NCBI RefSeq assembly: GCF_009469605.1
Contig: NZ_SSXU01000001.1
Coordinates: forward strand, 186,001-250,000
Direction of reading: 5' to 3'
Length of the DNA stretch: 64,000 bases
DNA from: Zoogloea sp. 1C4
Lineage (GTDB): Bacteria; Pseudomonadota; Gammaproteobacteria; Burkholderiales; Rhodocyclaceae
A model generated the notes under the pieces. It saw only the letters and a program-made list of their open reading frames with translations, was not told the origin of the DNA and searched no databases. How positions within the stretch are numbered: position 1 is the first letter of the stretch; every line of letters begins with the position of its first letter. Made by a program: the position numbers and the translations under genes. Shown here piece after piece: positions 42,594-52,900 of the stretch.

Positions 42594-45443
42594 ATGAGCA
42601 CGAAAAAGTGGAAGAACATGGACGCCGGCCTCTTGACGATGATCGCCAAGGTCGCCCGTAACGAGGCCCTCAGCGCCGCCGACGAAGCCTCCATCGCCGA
42701 TTTCCTCAAGGGCTACGCCGGCACGAGCAGCGACAACGGCTTTGCCACCGGCCCCACCGGCGATGTACGGGGCAACAACACCCTGCGCCGCACCAACTGG
42801 TTCAACGGCCGCTACCTCACCGCCGAAGCCCTGTCGCGGCAGGACGTCTACTTTGACGCCCGCGCCCGCCTCAACGCCCAGGCCATGATGCCCGGCATCG
42901 CCTGGGGCCTGGGCCTGAGCGCCGACGGCCTCAACCAGACCGGCATCGATTCCGAATCCCGCGTCGGCGGCGTCTCGCCGACGGCCGAGATCGTGCTCGC
43001 CCCGGGCCTCGCCTTCGACGCCATCGGACGCCCCATCGTCGTCTCGCAGCCCTTCTTCGTCTTCACCATCGAGCAGCTTCTGGGGGCCTACCGCAAGACG
43101 CCCCAGAAGGTGATCGGCGGCGGCAACGACTTCACCCCCTGCGTCTGCCTCGCGCCCGACCCTGCCGGCCCCACTGGCGGCAGCGCCGGCCTGCCCTCCG
43201 GCCCCTACCTGCTGATCATCCAGGCCAGCGAGAGCGAATCCGGCGGCGCCAAGGTGATGGGCGAAATCTGCGGCGGCGCGGCCGCAGCCAACTGCAAGGC
43301 CGACACCTGGCGCTGTGGTTTCGGCCTGTCGCTGGTGCGCTTCCCGGTGGATACGCCTTTCCGGCAGGATCTGCAGTCCGCCTGGGATCTGCGCGGCACC
43401 CTTTCGGCCTACTACTTCGACGTCTTCGAGCACCCGCTCTGGAAGCGCTGGGACCCGCGCTTCGGCACCGACGCCACCTTCAACGCCGATACCGGCGTGG
43501 GCCGCCACGACACCAGCGCCGTGCCCCTGGCAATGGTCTACCTGGGTGAGGATGGCAGCATCCTGTTCCTCGACCAGTGGATCCCCCGCCGCACCATCAG
43601 CAACAGCCAGGCCGACAACTGGCACCGCACCCGCTTCGGCGCCCCGCCCCGGGCCGCCGCCTGGGCGCGCATCCACCAGTTCCAGTGCATGCTGGCCGAA
43701 AGCATCGCCCAGCGCCCGGTGGACCCGGACGGCAACAACCTCTTTACCCGCGGCTTCCGCCACATCCCGCCGATCGGCTTCCTGCCGATCCAGCCACGGG
43801 CTGCCGACGGCGAGTTCGACACCGGCTTCGACACCATCGACAAGATGCTCGCGGCCGCCCAGGGCAGCCGCTGGCTGGTCTCGCCGCTGGTCAAGAGCGC
43901 CATCAAGCAGGGCGAGAGCTACTTCCGCACCACCCGGGTGATCCCCTACGCGGTCGTCGCCCTCCACGATGACGACATCCTCGAAGACCTCAACAACGTC
44001 TTCGACAAGGACCCGATCCAGCTCTCCCGCCGCCTTGACGACACCACAGGCGGCACCACCGTACCCGGCGGCGGCACGGGTGGAGGCACCGGCGGCACCG
44101 GCGCCAACACCCACTACAGCACCCACCAGGCGACCCTGTTCCAAGGAGGCCTCAAGCAGCAGACCGAAGCCGTGGCGCTGCCCGGCTACTTCCGCATCCT
44201 CGGCAACCTCTTCGAGATGATGGGACTCGACGATCTGGTCAATCGCCGCACCGAGATCGTCAAGCTGGTCGTGCCCCTCCAGGGCCTCACCCGCCAGCAC
44301 CCGCTGGTCGGCCGGCTGCCGGAAGACGCGCTCAATCAGGCAGAGCGCTGGGGCGTCAATCCCCTCCTCACCGCGGGCAACGCCCTCGGTCAGCTCGGCA
44401 CCATCAACGAGAGCGCCGAGGCCATGGCCGGGCTCATCTCGCGCATCGGCCTCGACATGCTGCCCCGGCACTTCGTGGTGTACGTCAAGCAACGGCTGGT
44501 GCTCCTCGACGCCCTGTTCTACCTGCTCGAAGTGCTGCAGTTCCTGATCACCTTCCTGCAGGAAGTCCGGGGCTTCACCCGAAGCGGCCAGCAGAAGGCC
44601 CTCACCACCGAAGAGCTGCGCGCCCAGTATCTGCGCCAGCCCGCCGAGAAGCGCGCCATCGTCGAAGCCCTGATGGCCCAGCCCGACGTGCAGGCCAATC
44701 TGGTCCAGGCCGCCGACATGAGCAGCTCGGGCCTTGCCGTCACCACCCGCAACCAAGCCTTCCTGGCCCAGGTGCAGACGACCGAGGCGGCCCTCGAGAA
44801 CACCGTCGCCGACCCCGCCGAACGCAAGCGCATCGCCGTCGGTCAGGTGGCTGACACCTACGCCGCCGAATACCCGGATTACCAGCTCGTCCAGGTGCTC
44901 GCCGCCGTGCAGCCCACCCAGACGCTCGCGGTGGTCAACAAGCTCTCGGTAAAGCGCACCACCGAGGTCACCCGCACCCTCGCCGACGATCTGGTGCAGG
45001 ACGGCCCCGCCCACTTTGCCGACACCGGTGCCCGGCCCATCTACGCCGACCTGCGCGCCGGCCTCGAAAGCCGCAAGGTGGCCGACTACGTGCGCGGCAG
45101 CGACACCCAGCTCACCGTCAAGGAAGTGCTCGCCAAGACCCCGGAAGAAGCCCAGCAGCTCCTCGGCGCCGAGAGCTACGAGAAGTTCCGCAGTGCCTTC
45201 CAGGCCGACCGGGCCGCCGCGGTGGCCGGGGCCGAAGCCCTCGCCAAGGGCGTGCCCGCCGATCTGGCGGTCAAGGTGGAAGCCGAGATCCAGGCCGGCA
45301 AGCCCGCCGAGGCGGTGATCGAAAAGCTCCAGACCGAAACCGCCGCTTCCAGCGCCAACCGCCCGGTGCTCGACCAGACCGCCAACCTCCTGCGCATCAC
45401 CGGCGGCCAGGCCAGCTTCCTCAAACTGGTGAAGCGCACCTGA
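42594..45443 (+). CDS. Large eCIS-cluster protein sharing the NWFNGRYLTAEAL motif
   Basis: 949 aa from the ATG at 42594 (GGAGG ribosome site). Residues about 62-105 (RRTNWFNGRYLTAEALSRQDVYFD, then ARLNAQAMMPGIAWGLGLS) parallel the motif of the gene before. A Gly/Thr linker (TVPGGGTGGGTGGTGAN) near residue 490 separates it from a helical half, which includes a hydrophobic stretch RLVLLDALFYLLEVLQFLITFL near 625-650. The C-terminus repeats Ala/Glu-rich helices. Possibly a fibre or exterior cage protein; the role is unknown. Confidence 0.6.
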   Translation: MSTKKWKNMDAGLLTMIAKVARNEALSAADEASIADFLKGYAGTSSDNGFATGPTGDVRGNNTLRRTNWFNGRYLTAEALSRQDVYFDARARLNAQAMMPGIAWGLGLSADGLNQTGIDSESRVGGVSPTAEIVLAPGLAFDAIGRPIVVSQPFFVFTIEQLLGAYRKTPQKVIGGGNDFTPCVCLAPDPAGPTGGSAGLPSGPYLLIIQASESESGGAKVMGEICGGAAAANCKADTWRCGFGLSLVRFPVDTPFRQDLQSAWDLRGTLSAYYFDVFEHPLWKRWDPRFGTDATFNADTGVGRHDTSAVPLAMVYLGEDGSILFLDQWIPRRTISNSQADNWHRTRFGAPPRAAAWARIHQFQCMLAESIAQRPVDPDGNNLFTRGFRHIPPIGFLPIQPRAADGEFDTGFDTIDKMLAAAQGSRWLVSPLVKSAIKQGESYFRTTRVIPYAVVALHDDDILEDLNNVFDKDPIQLSRRLDDTTGGTTVPGGGTGGGTGGTGANTHYSTHQATLFQGGLKQQTEAVALPGYFRILGNLFEMMGLDDLVNRRTEIVKLVVPLQGLTRQHPLVGRLPEDALNQAERWGVNPLLTAGNALGQLGTINESAEAMAGLISRIGLDMLPRHFVVYVKQRLVLLDALFYLLEVLQFLITFLQEVRGFTRSGQQKALTTEELRAQYLRQPAEKRAIVEALMAQPDVQANLVQAADMSSSGLAVTTRNQAFLAQVQTTEAALENTVADPAERKRIAVGQVADTYAAEYPDYQLVQVLAAVQPTQTLAVVNKLSVKRTTEVTRTLADDLVQDGPAHFADTGARPIYADLRAGLESRKVADYVRGSDTQLTVKEVLAKTPEEAQQLLGAESYEKFRSAFQADRAAAVAGAEALAKGVPADLAVKVEAEIQAGKPAEAVIEKLQTETAASSANRPVLDQTANLLRITGGQASFLKLVKRT

Positions 45444-45493
45444 TGGCACGGCCAATGTGCGCACTAACCCGGCCGCCCGAAGGGGGCGCGCAT

Positions 45494-45508
45494 CCTCCCC
45501 CGGGGAGG
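45494..45508. repeat. Palindrome in the gap before the tape-measure gene
   Basis: CCTCCCC and GGGGAGG, 7-bp arms around a single C, within the 94-bp gap 45444-45537. The same gap holds the GGAGG ribosome site at 45522. No T tract. It may mark a boundary between coupled gene blocks. Confidence 0.5.
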
Positions 45509-45537
45509 TGGTCGCGCAGTGACCGGAGGCTTGTTTG

Positions 45538-47076
45538 ATGACCGACGACCTCGACATCGGCCTGCTGTCCACCCGCATCCGCAGCGGTGATGCGGAGCAC
45601 GCCCAGGCGCTCGCCGGGCAGGTGCGCCAGCTCGCCGACCGGCAACTCGCCCGCGCCCTCGACGGGGCCGGCGAGCGGGCCCTGGCTCGTGCCCGGCTGC
45701 CTGCCGGGGCCGTCGTCGCCGTTCACAAGCTCGACCTGCAGCTCAAGGTGTCGGCCGACGTGCCCGCCAGCGAACTCGCCGCCGGCTGGGCCGCCGCCTT
45801 CGAGGCCGGCCTCGCCCGACTCCTCGCCACCATCCCCCCCGGCGACACCGATGACGACGCCCCCGCCGCGTGGTTCGCCGACGCCTGGGCCGCCGAACAC
45901 CGCCACCTGGAACGCCGCGCCGCCGGCCAGCCCGACGCCTGGTGGGCGCTTGATCTGGCCGGTGACGACGACAACCCCGACCCCCTCGCGCCAGCCGCCA
46001 TCCTGTTCCGCTGGCTTGCCCGCAACCCGGCCCGGGCGCTGCCCGCCATGGCCGCCCTGGCCCGCAGCGATGCCCCCGTGGCCAGCCTGCTCTCGGCCGA
46101 CGAAGCCACGGGCCTCGTCCGCGCCCTCCTCGGTCACTTCGCCCGCCCCGACACGCCCCAGGCAACTCGCACTGGCCCCGGCGCCGACTCACCCGCCACG
46201 CCGCCGACGCCCACGCCGGAAGCCGGCACCCTGCCGCATCTCCAGGCCCGGCTAGACCGCCTCGCCAGCCACCACCTGCGCCTTTCCATTACCGGCAACC
46301 CGGCCCAGCGCGCCCCGTGGCTGCTCGCCCTGCTGCTCACCGAACACCCATCCGCCAGCCGCCAGCCCGCGGCCGTGCTGCTGCAGACGATCACCCGCGC
46401 CGCCGCGCAGCCCGCCACGCCACCCACGGGCGATCCCGGCGCGCTGGCGCCAGCCGCCCCGCAGCCAGCCCCCGCATCCTCACAATCCGGCAGCCCGGCA
46501 GACGAGCCCGCCCCCCTCACCCACCCGGTCTGCGCCGCCGGCCTGCTGCTGCTCATGCGCCCGCTGGTGCGCCTGGGCCTGCTGCCTGCGGCCGAGAACC
46601 TCGGCCCGGCCCTGGGCGATCTGGCCCTCACCGCCCTGCGCCGGGTGCTGGCGCCGCTGCCCCCGGGCGAGCGGGCCGTGGCCCAGGAACGCGAGCGCGT
46701 ACTCCTCGCGGTGTTCGCCCCGGAATGCGACTGGCGCGAGCGCATCGCGCTGATCCCCGTGGGCGATCCCGCCGCCGCCGAGCGCCTCCTGGACGCCCTC
46801 ATCGACGCCATTCCCGCCGACATCACCCCGGCGCCCGGTGGCCTGCGTCAGGTGTTCGGCACAACGCCCGCCGCCTTCCCCACCGCCGCCGACAGCCGCC
46901 TCGCCAGCCTGCTGCTACGCCCCGGCCAGCTGCGCGTCAGCCCCTGGGAGGCCGAACTCGCCTGGCCGCTGGCCGGCATCGACCTGGCCCTGCGCCGCGC
47001 CGGCTGGGATCAGGACCCGGGCTGGCTGCCCTGGCTCGGCCGCACGATCCGCTTCCGCTTCGGAGACCCCGCATGA
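45538..47076 (+). CDS. Contractile injection system tape-measure protein (CIS_TMP, Pvc14-like)
   Basis: 512 aa from the ATG at 45538. It opens with an amphipathic helix (LLSTRIRSGDAEHAQALAG). The C-terminal region AGLLLLMRPLVRLGLLP, ERERVLLAVFAPECDWRERI and WDQDPGWLPWLGRTIRFRF corresponds to the three conserved blocks of the CIS tape-measure family. It sets particle length and may contact cargo. A Pro/Ala-rich unstructured stretch lies at about residues 205-330. The stop overlaps the ATPase gene start. Confidence 0.8.
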   Translation: MTDDLDIGLLSTRIRSGDAEHAQALAGQVRQLADRQLARALDGAGERALARARLPAGAVVAVHKLDLQLKVSADVPASELAAGWAAAFEAGLARLLATIPPGDTDDDAPAAWFADAWAAEHRHLERRAAGQPDAWWALDLAGDDDNPDPLAPAAILFRWLARNPARALPAMAALARSDAPVASLLSADEATGLVRALLGHFARPDTPQATRTGPGADSPATPPTPTPEAGTLPHLQARLDRLASHHLRLSITGNPAQRAPWLLALLLTEHPSASRQPAAVLLQTITRAAAQPATPPTGDPGALAPAAPQPAPASSQSGSPADEPAPLTHPVCAAGLLLLMRPLVRLGLLPAAENLGPALGDLALTALRRVLAPLPPGERAVAQERERVLLAVFAPECDWRERIALIPVGDPAAAERLLDALIDAIPADITPAPGGLRQVFGTTPAAFPTAADSRLASLLLRPGQLRVSPWEAELAWPLAGIDLALRRAGWDQDPGWLPWLGRTIRFRFGDPA

Positions 47077-48983
47077 CCGGCCCCCGCAGCCCCGACCTCA
47101 CCGACCTCTGGCTGGCCCTCGCCGCCGGCCGCATGTTGCTGCGCCGGCCTGACGACGCCGGCCTCATCCGGATCGCCTCGGCGCATCTCGCCACCGACAC
47201 GCCCCAGCAGCTGGCCGACAGCATCGCCAGCGGCAACGACATCCTCTTCGCCACCCTCGAGGCCGCGCCCGACGCCACGCCCCTGGCCCGCATCGCCACC
47301 GGCTGCCAGCTCTCCGGCTTCGATCTGGATCTGCTCGCCTTCGCCGTGCTGTCCTGCTTCGACGAAGACGCCGCCACCACCATCGCCAGCCTCGCCGGCG
47401 GCCAGCGCCGGCTTACGGTGGGCCTCGCCCTCAAGCTGCTCTTCGGCGACAACGTGGACCCCGCCGAGGTACGCCACGCCCTGCGCGCCTCGCCCCTCTG
47501 GACCAGCGGGCTGATCCGCCCGGACGAAACCCCGCGCCCGCTGCTCGAGCGCCGCCTCGACCCCACCGAGACCCTCCTCGCCGGCCTCGATGGCCTGCCC
47601 CCCGCCGAAGCCGGCGCCGGCTGGCAGGTGCGCCTGCTCACCGCGCCCCCCCGCCCTGCCGCCAGCATCGACCGGGCCGCCCTGCAGATCACCGAGACCC
47701 CGGGCGTGTGCCTGCATCTCACCGGCCAGCCCGACCGGGCCGAGGAAGCCCTCGCCGTGGCGGCCATGCCCCAGGCCGCGCTGGTGCTCGACGCCCCCGA
47801 CGAAGCCGCCCCGCCGCCCTGGGCCGAGGCCCACCTGCTGCGCCTCGCCACCGGCGCCCGGGTTGCCCTGCGCACCGACGCCGGCCAGCTCACCGCCCCC
47901 GTGCGCGTGCCGCCGGTGCCGGTGATCGCCCCGGCCAGCTTCTGCCTGCGCGGTCCCGGCGCCCACCTGCGGCGCGTGGACGTAGGCGGCAGCGACCCCC
48001 TCGAACTCTCCGAATGCTGGCAGCGCGCCCTCGGCTGCAGCCGCGCCGACGCCGACGAGCTCGCCGGTCGCAACTGGATCGACGACGAAGCCCCGGCCCT
48101 CGTCGCCGCCGCACTGCCGCCGGGCGCCAGCGTGCCCGACGCCCTCGCCGAACTCGCCCGGATGACGCCGCCCCGGGCCCTGCGCCTCGCCACCCGCTCG
48201 ACGCCCGCCGTGCCCTGGCACCGGGTCGTGCTGCCGCCCCAGACCCGCGACCGCCTCGAAGACCTGATCCGCCGGGTGCGCCGCCGGGTGGGCGTGCAGC
48301 TGCGCTGGCAGATGGCCCGTGGCGAGCGCGGCCGCTCGGTGATCGGCCTGCTGTACGGAGAATCCGGCACCGGCAAGACCCTCGCCGCCGAAGCCATCGC
48401 CACGCGGCTGCACCTGCCCATGCTGTCGGTGGATCTGTCGCTGGTGGTCTCCAAATACATCGGCGAGACCGAGAAGAACCTCTCCGAGCTGTTCGCCGCC
48501 GCCGAGGGCTACGCCGCGCTGCTGTTCTTCGACGAGGCCGACGCCCTCTTCGGCCGCCGCACCAACGTGCAGGACGCCCACGACCGCTACGCCAACATCG
48601 AGGTCAACTACCTCCTGCAGCGGCTGGAATCCTTCGAGGGCTGCGCCATCCTCGCCACCAACCTGATGCAGGGCGTGGACGACGCCTTCCTGCGCCGCTT
48701 CGACCAGGTGGTGCATTTTCCCCGCCCCGGCGTGGCCGAGCGCATGGCCATCTGGCGCGGGCAGCTTCCCCTGGCGCACCTAGCGCCCGAGATTTCGATC
48801 GAGCAGCTGGCCGAGCGTTTCGAGCTCACCGGCGGCGAGATTCGCAATGCTGCCCTGTCGGCAGCCTTCATGGCCGCCGACGGCGGCACGGTGGTCACGG
48901 ACGGCATGATCGATGCCGCCGTGGCCGAAGAGTTCAGCAAACTGGGCCGGCCGTTCCCGCGCCGGCAGGGAGCCTTTTCATGA
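47073..48983 (+). CDS. AAA+ ATPase of the eCIS (Pvc15-like)
   Basis: 636 aa from the ATG at 47073. The N-terminal 330 residues are a family-specific domain. The AAA+ module starts near residue 400: Walker A GESGTGKT (429-436), Walker B LLFFDEADALF, sensor region ILATNLMQ and the arginine finger FLRRFD. In AFP/PVC the ATPase is needed to load or fold cargo into the tube. The stop overlaps the next ATG. Confidence 0.95.
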   Translation: MTGPRSPDLTDLWLALAAGRMLLRRPDDAGLIRIASAHLATDTPQQLADSIASGNDILFATLEAAPDATPLARIATGCQLSGFDLDLLAFAVLSCFDEDAATTIASLAGGQRRLTVGLALKLLFGDNVDPAEVRHALRASPLWTSGLIRPDETPRPLLERRLDPTETLLAGLDGLPPAEAGAGWQVRLLTAPPRPAASIDRAALQITETPGVCLHLTGQPDRAEEALAVAAMPQAALVLDAPDEAAPPPWAEAHLLRLATGARVALRTDAGQLTAPVRVPPVPVIAPASFCLRGPGAHLRRVDVGGSDPLELSECWQRALGCSRADADELAGRNWIDDEAPALVAAALPPGASVPDALAELARMTPPRALRLATRSTPAVPWHRVVLPPQTRDRLEDLIRRVRRRVGVQLRWQMARGERGRSVIGLLYGESGTGKTLAAEAIATRLHLPMLSVDLSLVVSKYIGETEKNLSELFAAAEGYAALLFFDEADALFGRRTNVQDAHDRYANIEVNYLLQRLESFEGCAILATNLMQGVDDAFLRRFDQVVHFPRPGVAERMAIWRGQLPLAHLAPEISIEQLAERFELTGGEIRNAALSAAFMAADGGTVVTDGMIDAAVAEEFSKLGRPFPRRQGAFS

Positions 48984-49873
48984 CCGACATCGCCACCACC
49001 CTGAGCCAGGCCAGGGCCAAGCTCTCCACCTGGCAGGCCGAAGCCGCCACCGCCGCCGCCAGCGGCGCCTCCCAGGCCCAGTCCGCGGACGCCGCCTGGG
49101 ACGCGGTAGCCGCCATCGAGGCCGCCACCGCCCAGGCCGAGGGCCTGCGCGGGCAGATCCTCGCCCGCGACGACACCCTCGCCGCCGCCCTCGCGGCCCG
49201 GTCGGCCACCCTCGCCGAAGCCGAATTGGCCCGCAGCGACGGTGCCACGCCGCCCCTGGCCGATGCCACCGCCACAGCCCTGCGCGCCGCGGTGGCCACC
49301 GCAGCCGGCGTCACCCCGGCGACCAAGCTCGACGGGGCCGACTACAAGACCGCCGTAAGCACGGTGGACACCGCCATCGCCGCGCTGGACGACACCGCCA
49401 TCAGTGATCTGGCCGCCGCCCTCGTCACCCTCGAAGCCAAGCTGCAGGCTTACGAAGACAAGGAAGCCCTGGCCGAAGCCGCCCTCGCGGCCGCCGAATC
49501 GTCCTCGGCGATCATCGCCGACGATCTCTCCAAGGCCCTCATCCAGCGCGAAGCCGCAGCTAGGCTGGCCGCCGCCGGCAACAAACCCGGCGCAATCCTC
49601 GCGTATGTGGATTACCAGGCTGCCCGGGCCCGGCTCACCGCCGCAGCCGCTGGCGCCGCCGCCACCAAGCTGCAGACCGACTGGAACACCGCCCGTGACG
49701 CCCAGCTCTCGGCCGCCGCCGATCTCCTCGCCGCCCAGGTGGCGGTGATCCAGGGCCAGCTCGCCCTGGCCCGCAAGCGCGCCGAGATGACCGCCAAGCT
49801 CGCCACCCGGGATGCCGTGGTCACCGCCGCCGTGGATGCCGTGCTCAACCCGCCGCCCGCCCCGGGCCCCTGA
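48980..49873 (+). CDS. Ala-rich helical protein between the ATPase and payload genes
   Basis: 297 aa from the ATG at 48980. More than a third Ala by eye, with repeated alpha-helical, coiled-coil-like stretches (AKLSTWQAEAATAAASGASQA, ALVTLEAKLQAYEDKEALAE). No signal peptide, no Cys and no recognisable domain. It is coupled to the ATPase and lies just upstream of the first DUF4157 gene, so an adaptor or cargo-chaperone role is conceivable. Not a named Afp/PVC core component. Confidence 0.6.
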   Translation: MTDIATTLSQARAKLSTWQAEAATAAASGASQAQSADAAWDAVAAIEAATAQAEGLRGQILARDDTLAAALAARSATLAEAELARSDGATPPLADATATALRAAVATAAGVTPATKLDGADYKTAVSTVDTAIAALDDTAISDLAAALVTLEAKLQAYEDKEALAEAALAAAESSSAIIADDLSKALIQREAAARLAAAGNKPGAILAYVDYQAARARLTAAAAGAAATKLQTDWNTARDAQLSAAADLLAAQVAVIQGQLALARKRAEMTAKLATRDAVVTAAVDAVLNPPPAPGP

Positions 49874-49897
49874 CGCCCGCCGCGGCACCGCCACCAC

Positions 49898-49921
49898 CGT
49901 CCGGCGCCACCACGCCGGACG
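49898..49921 (+). other. Hairpin upstream of the first payload gene
   Basis: CGTCCGGCG and CGCCGGACG, perfect 9-bp arms with a 6-nt loop, in the 75-bp gap 49874-49948. No T tract. It may set off the payload genes from the structural genes at RNA level. Confidence 0.6.
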
Positions 49922-49948
49922 CCGTCGCGCCCGCGCCGACGCATCGCC

Positions 49949-52900
49949 ATGAGCCGCGCCCTCGCACCCGCGCCCCCAGCCCGCCCGGCCTCCGCCCGGC
50001 AGGAAAAGCACGCCACGCCGCCCAACCCGGCCACGCCCGCTGCGGTCGACCGGGCGCCAGCTGCGGCGCCTGCCCGCGCACCTGCCGCCGCCCAGCCCCC
50101 ACCACCCACCACCTCGCCCGCCTACTTCCAGCGCCGCCTGGGTGCCGGCGCGCCCCTGCCCCGGCGCAGCGAGCTCGAAAGCCTCGTCGGCGCGGATCTA
50201 GGCCATCTTGACGTGGCGCTGGGCGTCCCCGCGCCTGGCGGACGACCGGACGCGCTGGCCGCCACCCGCGGGTCGCGCCTCGAGTTTGCCGACACCCGCC
50301 CCTCCAGGCGCCTGCTCGCCCACGAGACCATCCACGCCCTGCAGGCCCGGCGTGGCGCCAGCGGCGCAGTGGACGGGCGCGCCCAGCTCGAAGCCGAAGC
50401 CCACGGCCTCGCCGCCCGCGCCCAACTCGGGCAACCCATCCGTCCCCTCGGCCGCGCTCCCCAGACTTGGCTCTACGACGCCCCGCCGCCCGACGCCACG
50501 GCCCTGCGCGCAGCGCTCCACCCCGAGGGCGACAACGGCGTCTCCACCACCCGGGTGCTGGCCATCCTGCGGGCCAACGCCGCTCCCGCCGACATGGCCC
50601 AGCTGCGCGCCAGCTACGGCCCCGACTTCTTCCGCGATCTCGACCGCTGCTTCGGCGACACCAGCTGGGGCGAAGCGCGCGGCTACCTGGGCAACCAGCT
50701 CACCCTGGCCGAGAACCTGCAAACCCGCACCGGCATCCTCGTGCGCGACCAGGCAGGCATCCTCGACACCCTGCGGCGCTGGCCCGACGACGACGTGCTG
50801 CGCATGATCGAAGAGGCCAACGGAACCCCAGCCGCCGCCGCGCCCGCCCCCCTCTCCACCCCGGCCAGCCCGCCCGCGCCCCGCCCGGCCTCCGCCACCT
50901 GGGCCGACGTACAGCGGGCCTTGAACGATGCCCTCGCCGCGGAAGACGCCTTTCGGGCCACCCAGCTGCTGCTCGACAAGGCCGAGCGCGCCCGGGCCAC
51001 GCGCCCGGCGCCGCCCCCGGGCACCGCCGCAGCCCGTCCGGACGCCGTCTCCGCGCAGCGGGTGGCGGTGGCCTATTCGCGCATCGCCGCCGCCGAATCG
51101 GCCGACCGTCCCGGCGACGCCTTCCTCGCCATCGCCGACCTCAACGGCCCCCAGCGGGCCGCCCTCGCGCCCCGGCTGGCCGGCGGCAGCTGGCCCAACA
51201 TGGGCGCCGACATGGCCCAGCTGCGTGCCATCGCCGCCGACAGCGACGACGCCCGCGCCCTGGAACGCGCCATGCGCGAAGCCGGCAACCGCACGAGCGA
51301 TGTCTCGCCGGCCATGCTCGAGAACGCCGCCACCCGCGCCAGCGAACTCATCAACCGCGCCCGCGAACGCCTCGCCGCCCTGCCCCCTGCGTCCAGCGAG
51401 GAGCGCACCCGGCGTGAAGCCGAGCTGGCCGCCCTGCAGGCCCGCTTCCACGAGCGCACGCTGGTGCAGGCGATGTACTTCGCATCCCACGAAACCGGCG
51501 CCGCCACCCTCGAAGCCCTCGGCGTTCCGCCGGAACGCTCGGCCGAGTTCCTCATCAATCAGGTCAGCACCTTCGACGAACTCATCACCTTCATCCGTCG
51601 CGTGCCGGTGCGGGCCCGGCTCGAGCTCACCCACTCGCCCTGGTACCAGGCCAAGCTCACCCAGATCCTCGGCATCAACCCCAGCCCCGCCCGCGAGGCG
51701 CTACTGCTGGCGGCGCTCTACGAGGGGCATCCCGACCTGGCCGGCAGCGCGTTCCTGATCAGCCAGCAGGCCCTCCTCGACGCCAACGACATCGAAAGCG
51801 CGTGGCGGGCCGGCAACCAGAGCCGCGTCTGGATCGCCCTGTCGCGGATGGCCGAGCCACGCCGCGCGGCCCTGGCCCAGCTCGTCGAACATCCGCCGGC
51901 ACCGCCCGCCGACGCCCATCCCCGCCCGCCAACGCCGCCGCTGGTCGAGCTGCTGCGCAGCCTGGAGCGGGGCACCATGCGCGAGCGCCTCGACGCCTCG
52001 CGCCTGCGGCGCGGGCTGGCCGGCGAAGCCGAAGCCCTGATGCGCGGCGACGCGGTGGAGCTGGTGGTGCGCGGCGGACGGATCACCCAGCGCATCGAAG
52101 ACCCGCGCGCCTTCATCGAGCTGGTGATGCGCACACCGGCCGCCCAGGCCGAGCTGCGCCGGGGCATGGTGATCCGCCGCCAGCTGCAGGCCAACCCCAA
52201 CCAGTCCGTCAGCGAAACCGAACGCGCGCTGGCCGAACGCTACGATGCCGCAGTGGTCGCCGCCGAGCAGATCGGCGAGCGCGACCACGACCTGCGCCTC
52301 GCCTTCGAGACCGTGGCCTTTGGCGAACCGGACCTCAGCGGCGCCACGGGGCAGGACCCGGCGGTCGAAGCCGACTTCATGCACTACCGGCTGGAAGAAC
52401 GGCTCGCGGCCATTCGCACCACCGGCTCCCGGGCGACCACCGACACCCTCAGCTGGGCCGGACCCAACGTGGACGAGAACGCCGCGCGCTTCCGGGTGTA
52501 TTTCGACCAGGTGCGCCTGCGCGGCATCGGCCGGGCCGAGCTGGCCCAGCTGGCCGATCTGTACTACCGCACGATGGCCGCGCTGGACGCCTTCGCCCCG
52601 GCCAATCGCGCCTTCGCCTCGACCGCCGCGCAGCTGGTGGCCGCCGTCGCCGCAACGGTGGTGGTGTCGGCGGCGAGCGGCGGCAGCATGGGGCCGGCGG
52701 CGGTCGTCGCGCTGGCCGCCTTCGCCGGTGGCGCAACGGCCGGCCTCACCGGCGCGGTGATCCGTGGCCGCTCCACCGACGCCGAGATCCTCACCGATGT
52801 GTCCACCGGCGCGGTGGAAGGCGCCGTCTCGGTGGTCGGCTCGGCCCTCGCCGCGCGGGCCGTGCATGGCGCCACCGCCGGCCACGCGGCGGGCGAAGCG

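Noticed and set aside
45443-45470. Sigma-54 promoter-like TGGCACGGCCAATGTGC after the 949-aa gene
   Set aside because: The GG to GC distance is 12 nt instead of the required 10, and the -12 element is poor.
42399-45578. A 1059-codon open frame on the minus strand opposite the 949-aa eCIS gene, and similar long frames elsewhere (for example 51701-54898 and 58189-60693)
   Set aside because: These are antisense shadows of GC-rich genes: they lack domain motifs and ribosome sites, run across gene boundaries and have skewed composition.
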